A stretch of DNA of 64,000 bases from Rostrohypoxylon terebratum (lineage: Eukaryota; Ascomycota; Sordariomycetes; Xylariales; Hypoxylaceae): the NCBI GenBank assembly GCA_022497145.1, contig MU385857.1, positions 947,449 through 1,011,448 of the forward strand, read 5' to 3'. Position numbers and translations under genes: made by a program. Within the stretch, counting starts at the first letter, position 1. The number at the start of each line of letters is the position of its first letter. The notes under the pieces are model-generated. The model was not told the DNA's origin and searched no databases. It saw only the letters and a list, made by a program, of their open reading frames with translations. Below are positions 33,547-45,549 of this stretch, one piece after another.

Positions 33547-36500
33547 CTAAGGGGCCAATACTTGTCGTAGCATCTCGATAAAATTGTCCTTTAGGTTGTG
33601 GACTTCGGTAACAACTGGTTTTTGAGGTTCACCAGCACGAGCCTTGAGGCGGTCTTGCCTCTTTGCTCTCCTCCGCCTTTCGGCATCGATGGGGTCCAAT
33701 TCGTCTTCTATCTCGGCCTCGGCTTCGTCATCAGATCCATCATCGTAGTTCATGTCTTCTAGATCCATATTGTTAAGTCCAAAGTCACTGGCTTGGAAAC
33801 TGGTCATACCCGGCATACCGGCATCGCTAACAGAACCCTCGGCGGCCATCTTCTGTCTGGTTTTGTCGTGGTGCCATTTCTTGCGGGCTTCTTGCCAGGA
33901 AATTAGCTGGTTGATTTCCTCAATCGCCTTTTCCTTGTTCAGAGTATTGCTCGCAATGCCTCCTTCGAACAGCGCGTTGACGTCCAGTGCCCCCCCTGCG
34001 GGTCCCTTTCTTAAGAACTCTAGAATACCTTCGATCCAACTCATGAGCTGCGTGAAGAGGCCGTTGTCATGTGTGTGAACCTCGTGGACGAATTTGTAGA
34101 AGTTGTGCTCGTGACGTTGGCATAGATCGATAAATGCTTGTACGGTTTGATTTGGGTCAGCCGAAGCATCCTGATCCCTGCATCTGTCGACAACCTGTCG
34201 CGGTGTTAGTAATTAGGGGGAAATCACTCGGGCGCCTCACATACCTGGATCATGTCGTCGATGAATTCAGCAAAATCAGTGATGCTGCTGTACACATTGG
34301 CTGACTTGTAAACTCTCACGAGAGGTTCATAGAAAATTGTGAAGAGATCCCGAAGTAGTTGTAAAGTGACGGGTTCTTCTATCAGAGTAAGCATCATCTG
34401 CTTGTCACGCTGTCTAGTTTGTAACTTCATAAGCTGCTTTAGGTATGAGAAAAGTTGGGCCCCCTTTTTTAGTTCCTCGTCCATATTCTCTATTGCGTTG
34501 TTGAAAGCAACGTAGGCATTGTACAGCTTTCCGATTTGATCGGCAGTAAGTGCCGGCTCGAAGACTTCAGAGCGCATTATAGCGACGAGAACATCGACGC
34601 TCTCTGATTCGGCTTCCTCTCGAATTGCGATTTTGACATGTTCCTCGGCATCAACGAATTGCTTTAGCTTATGCACAAACACCTCGTCTCCTATCCTAGC
34701 GGCTAGGGCGTCGATAGATTTTTGCTGGGTTCGTATTCCGTCGTTCAAGGTTAATGAGAAAATACGTTGCATCAGAGACCGAGACCCGAACGGTTGTGCC
34801 AAAAACAGATCGAGTACCCCTGACATAACAAGGGCTGGATTCGCAAAACGAATTACATTTTTCAAGACCGAGTAGGGTATTAAGGAGTGGATTCGCTTGA
34901 GCTGGGCAAATAACTCTGGCGAATTGTCTTCAGCGAGGAATAGATGATAAATCGTGGCGGCCACTTCGATGCGAAGCCACTCAGCAAATTTTTGGTATTG
35001 GAGGCTCAGATCTTGGATGGTATTCTTATCTCTGATCTCTTGGAGAAGCATTGTCAACCCGTTGTGTTCAACAATGTCTTGTCGGAACTGCTCCATATAT
35101 ACATCTAGTTCTGCAGCTCTTTTTCTTGCTATTTCGTAGAATTGTTTCTGCTCTTCTAGGCGCTTCTCGTCAACAGCTTTTCGTCGGATGATGTCACCCA
35201 CATCTGCATCGGTCGGCGTGATCGTATCACGCATTAGGAACTCTTGTAAGGCCTGAGTCTGCGCGATTTGCGGGTTGTGTAGTAGATATCGTAAATAAGC
35301 TCTCAACGATATACGCTGGCCTTCACGCCAAAGGATTGCGTTGTCGAAATTGGGACTTCTAGGACTTTGAATCGGACTCGCGGCACCATCCATGGATGGA
35401 CGGGGTGACGTCCGACCAGAAGTTATAGATCGGTTTCGACGGTGATCACGAATTGTCAAGTTCATCGAATCCCTGAACCCATTGCCTCGAGGACCAGGAG
35501 CATTGGTAGAAACTGATGAGATAGACGAGAGGTCAGAGTCATAACCGCCATCTGTCATGCGTGACATCAAACCAGATGCCGACGTATCTGATTTATTCTT
35601 CTTTGGTAATGGAGGGAGAACTTTGCCGGGGAGTTCTGTCCTCAGCTTCTTATGCAGTCGGGCAAAATCGCCGTATCGTCTACCTACGTAGTGTTCAAGC
35701 TCGCCTTTTCGCTTCACACGCAATATAAATTCCTGCGATAAATTAGTATGAATATCCTACGAACAGATTTCGAGGTTAGCCACTTACCGCGTGTTTGTGA
35801 CGTCTGATATTTCTTTTGACAAGGGTAACGCGCACACCGGCAACGTTGACGTCCCACCCGTTGACATAATTCCCTTCAGGAATAGAATTCAACATGCCGG
35901 TGTCGATTGCATCGCGATCGACGATTTCCATCTCCGCGAATCTTATCCGCTCCTCGAAGCCGGAGGCCGTAGGGACCCCCGATACCATCATCAATTCAAC
36001 CAACTTGCGACATTTTAAAGCAAGCTTACGACGCTTGGTCTCTTCTAAACGATCTTCCGAGGAGGAAATATTTTTGCTAGCAAAGGACTCGAGAAACTAT
36101 ACAACAGGGTGATAACGTCGTTAACATAACGTGGTACATTCTTAGCTAGCGAGGTCACTTACCACTTGTAACTTGTCTTGCCAGAATTCCTTCTCTTTCG
36201 CTTTATCCAGGAATGGAAATTCGCGTATGTGATGTACGAATATGTAACGAAGGATAGGAAGCTCGGAATCGTAAGGAGATACTTCACCGAAATCCGACTT
36301 GAAGGGCGCACCGAATCTACGAAGCGCAGTTGGGGAATTTAATTCGGAAATCTCCCAGTTGACTTGTTCAGATATGAGCTCTCGTTTTAGATCTGCAAGG
36401 CACAAACAATTATCAGTATCAAGAATCTCCAAAACATACACCGGGAAAGGTACGAACAGTGCTCTTGTTTGCCAGTCAAGGTCTGACCTGGAGGGGCAGA

Positions 36501-36560
36501 AGAATTATTGGTGATGGGATCGCGGGGCGAATCCCCCTGGGCGGAATCCGCACCAGACAT
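33547..36560 (-). CDS. PX and PXB domain lipid-binding protein (Lec1/Ypr097w type)
   Basis: Five exons, 36560-36458, 36392-36163, 36096-35788, 35732-34245 and 34194-33547, give 925 residues. After a short disordered start, LTGKQEHYLKRELISEQVNWEISELNSPTALRRFGAPF begins the PX-associated (PXB) region. The PX domain follows across intron 3 (VRVTLVKRNIRRHKHAEFILRVKRKGELE ... VGRRYGDFARLHKKL ... PGKVLPPLP), with R and K residues suited to phosphoinositide binding. The large helical second half (DUF3818-like) ends in an acidic-then-basic tail. Yeast Ypr097w (Lec1) has this order and affects ergosterol and lipid-droplet balance; the same role here is inferred. Intron 1 has a GTTCGT donor and a TACTGATAA-type branch site. 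The other donors are GTAAGT or GTATGT. Confidence 0.9.
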
Positions 36561-38377
36561 ATCTGACGCTAGAGCTGCGTTCGATTTTGATTTTTGATAT
36601 TCGATTGTATGCGTAGTGTAGATCGATGGCAGTTGATTCTATGGACTCTCTCGTGTTCGTTCCCGTTCGGATTCGTATGTACCTAGGTAAGTAAATATTT
36701 GGCTTAGCGTAATTATGTACGAAGTAGTAGCTGTACAGTGCTACAGTGCTACTAGGTACCTAGGTATGTACAACGTATTAGGTGTGTGTGATAATATAAT
36801 ACAGCTATTCCGTCGGGTAGATTGGTGTGTAGTTATGGCGGGGAATCTCCAAATGTTAATAGCGAATGGTTGGATTCGATGTCGTCAGCCAATAGCCCTG
36901 GAGCCCTGTACTCTCGAACCTTCAAACCCTCGATTTCGAAATCGACTATGAATAAGTAAATTACCTAACCTAGACAGACCTAACCTCTCACGGTTAAGGG
37001 TCGAGATATGGTATTATGGTATTATCATAGGAAAAGAAAAATCTTTAGAAGCGGATATGAAGAACAAAAAAGAAAAACAGACAAGGAACAAGACTTGAGA
37101 CTTATTGAGGCAGTGAAAGACCTTGTTGTATCTTCTGTGGATTTCAATCTTGTATTATTTTTTTCAATTGCTTAATACGTACTGTGCCTTCTTTATGACG
37201 TACCGTACCTTCCTGGGGTGTTCTCGTTCTTGGGGTCCCGGTGATCAAATTGCGTTGGGAACTTTGAGCTTATTTTTAATATGATCAGCCAAACGACTAC
37301 TAGCAGACCCTGAGTTTCTTAGATCTGATTTGACACGCGCCGTCGAACAGTACCTGGTAGCGTCTTCCGCAACCCCAATTGGTAAAAAAATGGATGGAAC
37401 CGCTTTCAGTCGTGACTCCCTTGCCCATTAACTTGCGAACCGAAGAATTACCAAGTGGCTTAGAGATGACGTCGACAAGCAAGAACCTCTCTATCATGTG
37501 CCCCACTATCGCTACACACGCATTAAAAATAAACATTCCACTACATATCCATCTCATGCATTCAAATTATGTATTCATGAATGTATAGTATTATATACTA
37601 CCCAGCAGATATGAATGTATTTAAGAATACTGTTTGCGGCGGCATCTTTTGGCCGAGTGCTTGACTCAAGAATCGAAACGCACCAAACAACAAATAATAC
37701 GGCACTTTTGCAATAGTCGCTCGGCATCTAGATATGCAGGACTTTTACGCAGTCAGATCAGAACTAAAGCTCCAATTGCTTCAGCTGTACAGGGCTGATT
37801 GCCAAGACCTGATTCGCGCGCAGCACCACGCGGTTAAGACGGCATCAATATTACTAATAATTCGATTGGTTCAATTTTAGCGCATTGCTGTTCTTCCTGA
37901 GCTCTAACTCGATACGATAACCATTATACATACCTACGTACATATGTGCAGGACCTAGGACCTAGTATAGATGCGTATGTGTGCTGATATAATCTAGTAC
38001 GTGCGTACAAGCTCCCTCAAATTTGGCGAGACTGCCGCATCCATAGGATGGCGTCCTAGTTGATGAGCCAACCATAGGTTAGGTACCTAGCTTTCGTTAA
38101 TTATTAACGTAAGGGGTGAGTAACAGTGACGAGACTAGTCGGGAATACCGTCACAGTACCACTTATGTGCGACCATCGACGAGAGCCAATATCACAACGT
38201 GCCAATGATAAACGTAGCCGCTCGGTAAAACGGCACTGTCTTATGCTGTGTCTAAATTGTCTACATTTGTAAGGGGGTATCATTGTTTCTACAGTTTTAC
38301 GATAATGCATTCTAATACATATGTCTCCGGATATGAAAGCCGATCACAAACAAAAAGCCATTTCCCGGAGTTTCGGC
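36561..38377. other. 1.8-kb spacer with CCTAGG copies
   Basis: Upstream of the PX gene and downstream of the coiled-coil gene. CCTAGG occurs at 36682, 36759 and 37954 (the last as part of a heptamer pair). A/T-rich around 36960-37200. Open frames are under 90 codons and featureless. Confidence 0.45.
37952..37965. repeat. GGACCTA heptamer pair
   Basis: GGACCTAGGACCTAG, two units of the same heptamer found at 5026, 26773, 29133 and 41263. Confidence 0.7.
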
Positions 38378-39514
38378 TCAGAGCTCGTCAAAGGCTCGGA
38401 GCACATTGTCTTCGACAGCTTCCCCGCCCCTCCTCGTGCCGAGTGCCTGTCTCACATCATCCACCATAGCGGCCATATTACTACTATGATTGCTGCCCAT
38501 TGCGCTCACGTCTGGCTGCCCCTGTCCATGACCCGATGTTGAGATAGCCATTCCGGATGTATCTTCAGAAGGAGCGTACTGGGCTCCGACAAAGAGAAGT
38601 ATAAGGGAGAAGATCACGATGGACGTGATGATCCATATGATCGTGAGGCGTCTCCTGGTTTTTTCTTGCCAGTCTTTATCCGCCCTCTCCCAGCTTTCAA
38701 TTCGGTCTCGTACCACATCCACCCGTTTGCTGAGAGCTTCTACCTTGCCGCGGCCTTCATGTATGCGACCTTGCAGTTCTTCGATTCGTCTTTGTTGGTC
38801 GTCGAACCGACCAAACGAATTGGCCTGCTGCTCTAATTCACTTACTAATCCCTGCGACTCTGTCTTAAAATTCTCGTCCAGCTGCTGTGACATGCCAGCA
38901 AGTTCTTTGAGGGCCACGATTGTGCCCTGGAGGGTGCTGAGCTTCTCAAGAACGGCATAATATGTATCGTCAAGGCGTCTCGTCGTCGTTGTCGAAGAAA
39001 CGCTTAATTCTATAAGCGATTTCCTTAAACCCCTGCTGTCATGTTAGCCGCGGTAATTCGTAGCCGATCTTCTGTCGGAATGCGTAGGATGTGGAGGATG
39101 TGGGGCGACGGACGATATCCTTGAGGTTTCTGTTTCTTTCTGCTCACGCAATAACTCTTCTTGGCTTGCGGAAGATGTTTGAGGTGCTGTAGACCCGACG
39201 CCGCGAATGGCATCATCGGTGGCAGAATTGAGCATGCTTATTCTGAGGGCTGATTCTGAATTTGCCGATGGAGTTGCTCCTTCAGATCGTGGTAGGTCGA
39301 AGGAGCCTCGCGGGAGATGAAGCATGATGCTTGCGGATAAGGGGGGTTGGTCATCGTTGTCGCGGTCCTTCCGTTGAAGATGATGTAAGTGGTGATATCG
39401 GGGCAGCTTGATTGGCGATGACAACTCGGTTATGGAACGTTTTACTTGATGACGAGGTCGTTGTGGCGAGGTAGCTGCAGGCTTTAGATGGTCGAAATCT
39501 TGATTCTTGGACAT
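38378..39514 (-). CDS. Coiled-coil protein with a C-terminal membrane segment
   Basis: Two exons, 39514-39114 and 39035-38378, give 352 residues; the 78-bp intron has a GTCCGT donor, a GCTAAC branch site and a CAG acceptor, and joins I-S-R-G-L-R-K-S in frame. The first 130 residues are Ser/Pro-rich and basic. Residues about 180-258 are heptad-rich (QQRRIEELQGRIHEGRGKVE, ALSKRVDVVRDRIESWERAD), a likely coiled coil. One membrane segment follows at 264-285 (LTIIWIITSIVIFSLILLFV) and then a 67-residue Gly/Ser/Asp-rich tail. There is no signal peptide. The layout resembles a SNARE-like or organelle-tethering protein, but I do not see a SNARE zero layer. Function unknown. The first-exon GTCCGT donor is not the usual one, so the join should be confirmed with RNA reads. 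Confidence 0.72.
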
Positions 39515-40448
39515 CGTCTTGCCAGGACTAGTTGGGTAGATAAGTAGGAGACTCCCTAAACTAACTTTGCCCCTAAGGTAGGGTAGCTTTTATTTTAGAT
39601 CCGAGATGATGGATATTAATGGATAAAACAAATGATACATCCATAAAATGTATCGCACCATGCATTGAAAGTGTATGCATACATGTGCCTAGTGTATGTA
39701 GATATATAGTGTATGTAGGTATAATGTTAATTTGGAATAGAAGAAAGCTTCCATTGGATCGGTTGTGGTGAAACTAGTTAAGGCTCGACGCCGATACCCC
39801 ACCACGGCAACATCCGCACTTTCACATGTCACGGATTTACTGCTAGATATGAACCTGTATCCAATCATTGGAAGGTTACCAATCCGATCACTGTAATTAT
39901 TTCATGGAGTGTATTTGTGCGTACGTGATCATGATTTTTGAGCTTTCTGATAATTTGATGATATTTCATGTAGGTATTACCTATATCTGGTATCGCTACT
40001 AGTAGCTGGTCTAGATGATTCTTATTAATATTGCGTTGGCCATTGCGGACCGTTTAGACCATGGATCATGGATGCCACCATTCCTATTCCACCTGCAAGC
40101 TCAGGTATCTTTTTGCACTTTAAAATCCGTGACACCTTGCCGAGCGTGGCGTCCGATCTATCGGTAACACAACAATCTGAAGGTATCTCCGTCAGCTGGA
40201 ATATTACTCTCCCTTGCATGATCATTGATCACCAGTGAAGTAGAACTCGACTCCGGTCCGACTTCATCCCCACAAGCTTCTCGAATTGATCAATTGAAGA
40301 TGACTTCTACCTCCTGGTCCATTCGCGGCGGCTATCAGTACCTAGCTGAGTGGTCCGTGTTTAAGCCACTTCCCTGCTCCATGCGTACTGCGTAATGAGA
40401 GGTGGCCGTGGATGTAGGTAATTCTGTAGATATATATCCAGGGGCAGA
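39515..40448. other. Spacer between coiled-coil gene and CGR1
   Basis: 934 bp, A/T-rich around 39590-40030. No gene, repeat or RNA gene recognised. Confidence 0.5.
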
Positions 40449-40921
40449 TCATGAATTGAGCAATTTGTTCCGCTTTTCTTTTCTCTTCAAGCGCTCAACT
40501 CGTTTCTTATGCATCTTCTCTGCCATCTTCTCGTACCGCTCTTTCTCTTCCTTCGCTGCCCGCTTTTCCTTGATTGCTTGTACTCGTTGCTAATCCATGT
40601 GTCAGCTCGTGTCAGCTATACATCGCTAGTGCATGTCCATATCAAAAATATAGACTATACCTGTCTTTCGGCTTCCTTTTCCTCTTTCATCTCCTTCTCC
40701 CTCGCTTTCGTCGCGGCTGTTTCCATGCGTAGTTTTGATCGCTTTTCGTATGAGGTTAAACCAGATCCTGGGCGGAATGCTTTCCGTTGGAGATGCCATT
40801 GCTTGCCTATGTAACCATATTAGTTGTGAATGCATGACAATGTGACTGAACTGCTCTTACCATTCTTGCGCATGCCCTGAGGCTCTGGCTTCTTTCCGGA
40901 TGCCGCAGCGGCGGTGGACAT
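40449..40921 (-). CDS. CGR1: rRNA-processing protein Cgr1
   Basis: Three short exons, 40921-40861, 40806-40661 and 40589-40449, give 115 residues, matching the family length. It is a small, highly basic, coiled-coil nucleolar protein needed for 60S subunit rRNA processing. The conserved start GMRKNGKQWHLQRKAFRP spans intron 1, then GLTSYEKRSKLRMETAATKA, a Lys/Glu-rich helix, and the invariant end MHKKRVERLKRKEKRNKLLN. Introns are 54 and 71 bp with GTAAGA and GTATAG donors. Because no exon exceeds 50 codons, simple open-frame scanning misses this gene; I found it by assembling the basic blocks. Confidence 0.92.
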
Positions 40922-41261
40922 GATGCGTAGGAAGTGCTTGGTGAGTACAATGCCAATGTCGCAAGCTAATGCGCATGAGCCAGCTTCACTAGGAGAAGTT
41001 TACGTTGTTGCTGGTAGCTTGTTATGAGCTGGGCGCGATGGATGAATCTATGTTGAATAAAAAAAATCGATATTGGCGCTAAAACCACATAGATGTCAAA
41101 GTGGATATTTCGTGAATATCGTGTTAACTTTAATCCGTTTACATAAATCATAAATCTATTTATGTACCTATGTACATATGTAGCTGATTTTACGGTTTCA
41201 TCAGATGGAGTACCTAGTACGTGAGAGGAAAGTGCGTACGGCACTGTGTGAGCCTGTGAGG

Positions 41262-41275
41262 ACCTAGGTCCTAGG
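41262..41275. repeat. Two CCTAGG heptamer units
   Basis: GACCTAGGTCCTAGGT with CCTAGG at 41263 and 41270, 7 bp apart. Confidence 0.75.
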
Positions 41276-42082
41276 TAAGTAATCTTGAAAAACTGTTTTA
41301 GATCTTTTTTCTAAGAAAAACAACATTGTTTCCGTATTCATTGGCCCCCTAGGCGTTGCGCTAATCTTGTCGTATCTACATACATCGAAACAATGCGTTT
41401 CGACCTCCAAAATGTTATAGGCTTTCTAGGCCGCACGACTCGGATATTTTTTTCTCTTTACTATTACATAGTATTAGTTTCATTTTTGTTGTGCCCTACG
41501 AAACATCAGCGAGATGAAGCTGACACTGTTGTTTATATGTCCGTGCATTGAAATACGTCTTTCGTCTGTACAACTTCGTGGATTTCGCAAAGGACCTATT
41601 AGAGAGACCCATCATGTATTAGATTCAGCAAGGAAATATGAGATGATATCTTCTATTTAAAGGTCGCCGGCAAAGATCCATGTACATCTGGTACTCACAA
41701 AACTGACAATCCAGTGAATCCACAGGACGAACGATTGTCGAGGAATGACATCGTCTTTCTTCTTTCCCTCTCGGCGTACAATACGATTATGGTACGCTAG
41801 TCCCAGCTGACCCTTGGGGGTTTGATATCACGAGGCAAGGATCTCTCCGCAAAGGATTGAGTAAACTAGCCCGAGACTGTCAAGTTTTGTCATCAGTTAT
41901 CACTTGACCTCCATCGAGAAGCGACTTGGCAAGGGCTCATCCCAGTTATTCGTCGTTATCCAGTGCTCCGTGTCCGTATTCAGAATTACACACCTATTAG
42001 TACATACAACCGACATACAAGTTCAACATGGCGAAATTGAGGCTTGGGCATAGCCGCCAGCAACACGCGTAAATTCCTACAT

Positions 42083-42095
42083 ACCTAGGCCTAGG
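42083..42095. repeat. Adjacent CCTAGG hexamers
   Basis: ACCTAGGCCTAGG: CCTAGG at 42084 and 42090. The spacing is 6 bp, so it is a variant of the 7-bp arrays. Confidence 0.6.
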
Positions 42096-45000
42096 CCAGT
42101 AGCGAGTTTTGTTTCTGTATCTGTCTTTAAGATCACTAGATCGGTTTGTAGGCGAAATTAATCACTCGTTTGTACATAGTAGCGATATTCTTAGCTACGG
42201 GATGTACCTAGTAGTATATGGTCGGAGATGACATATAATTGGTAGTTTATTATTGATATTCAGCTTCTTCCCGTTACTCAGCTCTTGGAGAAATTGTCTA
42301 GCAATGAAATTTGTGTTAGTTTAGTTTCTTTACCCAAATCGTACTACGTACTGTGAGCCTCTTTCAAACATCCCGCCTCGATCGAGTAGATGCTAGAATG
42401 ACTGGGACAGATACAATGGAGGATCGACTACATAGCACTGTTTATCCGGCGAAATACCCACAGACGAATGCAAAGTTATCTGAGCACCTCGAATTGATTC
42501 ACATCCATTGGTTGTAAACCATGAAGGACTAATGCGACGGATGCTTACAGGCTTGCAGCAATGTACACTATATATGCACTATGGTAACGAATCGTAGCAA
42601 CGGCAAACCCGGCTGCATACTTTGCGCCGACTCGACGTGGGCGACGTGGGATGAGATTTTGCAAATCGTCTTGGCTTATCTTGCACGTACATATCTTACA
42701 GTATGTACACATTGCTGCTCTGTTTGTGTGGTTGACAACTTCCAAATTTGTTCATTGCTCAATATTTGGAGGTCGAATTGTCGAAATAGGAGGAAGGAAA
42801 ACGATACTGCCCACGTAAGCTGCCAATGTAGAAAGGGATAACTGCATGCCTTACTATATGCCTATATAGTAGGTAGTAATAACTGAAGATGGGCGTAATA
42901 CACTGTCAGGTATCTGTACCTTATGTGTAGGATTGATTATTGAAACCAACATCGAATCTTGCCCATTTGGAAGCCCCGTACAGCCGCAAATGTAACGAGA
43001 CCACTAAGAGGAAGGAGACCAGGAGGCGTGGATGAACGATATCCAAGAAGGGATAGGGCGCTGCAGGGGAGCCCCCGAGAACTGGAGAGTCTATGTCCAA
43101 AAGAGGAAAGCGGCCTTCTCTTTCGCGGGCTGGCTTCGATGTTGTTCCTGGTTGTTCCTGGTACTGTACACGTCGATGCATAATTTCCAGGTTTTCAAGT
43201 AGCGTAATAATACTTCGCAGTTTACTATGTATGTACTACATAATAGAGGTGCTGGTTTGCCCATGCCTGTGCCTGTTCCTGTGCCTGGCTAAGCCCGTTG
43301 AAGTTAATACCTACTTACCTAGCTCCCTAGGTACTATTCAGGGGTTCAAAGTTTTTTTCTTTCGTTCTTAGTGAACCATTTGGGTGAGGTTATGAACTCT
43401 TTTCCAGGGGTATATTTGTTTCTCCTAATTTGATTGAGCGAGAGTGACGGAGAATAATTGAACTATTTTGCGATTCGCTGCTCGCTTCTGTACCTCTAAG
43501 GAGATCAGTTGTTCCGTTTTATGAATTGCGCATCACAATAATTTGGTATGCACCTTATGTCGTTCGTTCATAATGATAGACCTACTACTAAGTATCAGTA
43601 GCGGTAACGAAATCAATGGCGCATAAACAGGGTTTTAAGGCTCGAGTTCCAGCTTGCAAGTTGCCATAATGTGCCCTGCTAAAGCCACTCTACTCTGGCA
43701 GTCTACTAGCAGTCTGGCATTGAAAAAGACCGGCGACATATCCCCATACACACCAGACACTAACAAACCACGGTTTGTTTCTTCGTCATACCTTGCACGA
43801 GCCTCAATCAGGTCGTAGACGGCGTAGCTTGTTATGATCACTGATCATGAGGTCATGGACCACTTAGCTAACTTGGCTTTTCGTGATCCGTCCGTTGCGA
43901 ATTCCCACTGGCACCATGTACGGAGCCATTGTCCCCCTTATAAGACAAGATTATCTTGGAAGCGGTAGCGGTACTCTGAGGGTACTACTATGTAGCACTG
44001 GGCAGTGGGTAACAAGATGTGTGTACACTAGCGACTAACCCACGTAGTGTAGACGCAATCCGCAATCTTCTGCAGGGTCCCCTTACGGAGAAGTGTACCC
44101 TCGGTGTGACTGCAGATCGTGTACATAGACTCCGTGCGCTATGGAGCGTTGCTAGGTACCTGGCAGTCGAGGCAACAGGTTACAGGGCAACAGGGCACCT
44201 AGCAGTCAATGTAATAGATGGTTAATGGTAGCCCTGGCTGCCTGGCAGCATGGGTGTGTACCTCCTGATAAGCGGTACCTTGACGATTATCCTTCATAAT
44301 TTGATACACATTCATACATTCATCCATACTGTAAGCGACACATTTTTGATTCAGCTGTCTTGAATAGGAAGACTAGTTTCTTGTGTCGTCATGAACTTTC
44401 TTTGTTTAGTCGAGGGGTTTGTCAAGGTATTAACATCGAATGAATGGTGGAAATTGAAAATTTAGATTGTTTAATGTTAAATCTTTTTTTCAGCACCTGT
44501 ATGACCTATATGTCGAATACTAAGGTGCGTAAAAAGCATAAAAACGTCTAGAAACAGAAACGGTCATCAATCGATCATTCCTAATTCCTAATTCCTACCA
44601 CTGCGCAAATTGATTAAATGTTATTTGGGTCATTTGGGGGTGGTACGTGCTTGGGTGGTACTGTTTAGGTCTGCAGAAGGTGCAGGCATAACAGAGCCAT
44701 ACAGGCATACAGCACACAGCGCATAATAGCGCATAGCGCAAAAAAAAGAAAGGTTGTGTACATCTGGGCAGGCACTTGTCTAACCCCTGTCCCTGCAAGC
44801 CCGAGATCCTTATTACCTGGATACTTATTACGTACAGTATAGCGTGAAGGCAAGCCTGTCTTTCCCGCACGGTTCAACCTGCCACCAACCCGATTGCCTA
44901 ACAGTGGAGAGTGGCTTTTTTTCCGTGCGCACTTTCCTACTAGTCCTCTCAGCAACGACTAAACGTCTACACACCTACACGATAATTCCTCAATCCTTCC

Positions 45001-45549
45001 TCACACTCCCTCCCAACCCTCAATCCTCAACCGCCTTTCCACCAAATTTCTTGGTCAATTCTATGAGTAAATCTTCGTTTTTCTTTAATGATTTACTCTG
45101 GTCTTGGCCGTCCGCTCCTTTGAATTAATTCTTTCAATTCCGTATTTCACATCTATCCTTATTTCGGTCCTTTCCTAAGCAAATTTCTATCGGAGAGGAA
45201 ATCAGAACCACCGTCGCCTACACCGTTGTTTTGACTCCGACCGCTCACGAAACACTCCGCTTCACGTCAACGACGAGGTACAATTTTTGTCTCATTTACA
45301 GCTACGACCTCACCAAATCATTCTTCTCTATTGTAACCAACAAAACGTAATACCACCAGAGAACTAATTTTTTATTTGCCCCTCAGGCGTCTCGACTTTT
45401 CCCGACTTTCGCGCATCGCCAGTCTGTCATGTTCACGTAGCCTCTTCGGTCCCGACGCCTTTCGTCCGGTATAATTCTCGGAAGATACTCTATGATATTC
45501 CTCCGCTTCTAGTTTCTCGGTTCTTTGCCGCGGTGCGGCTTGAAGGAAG

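Larger units (their letters stand above)
40922..45549. other. 4.6-kb gene-poor stretch
   Basis: Between CGR1 and the 982-residue gene. It has the CCTAGG arrays at 41263-41275 and 42084-42095 and a single copy at 43326, A/T-rich spacers, and a C/T-rich block at about 44950-45400 that is a likely 5' leader of the following gene. The longest frame without a better explanation is 42921-43181 (minus strand, 86 codons), judged noise. No tRNA or repeat family besides the heptamers was recognised. Confidence 0.45.

Noticed and set aside
42921..43181. Minus-strand 86-codon frame with a hydrophobic stretch
   Set aside because: No family match, isolated in a gene-poor region, and no obvious second exon.
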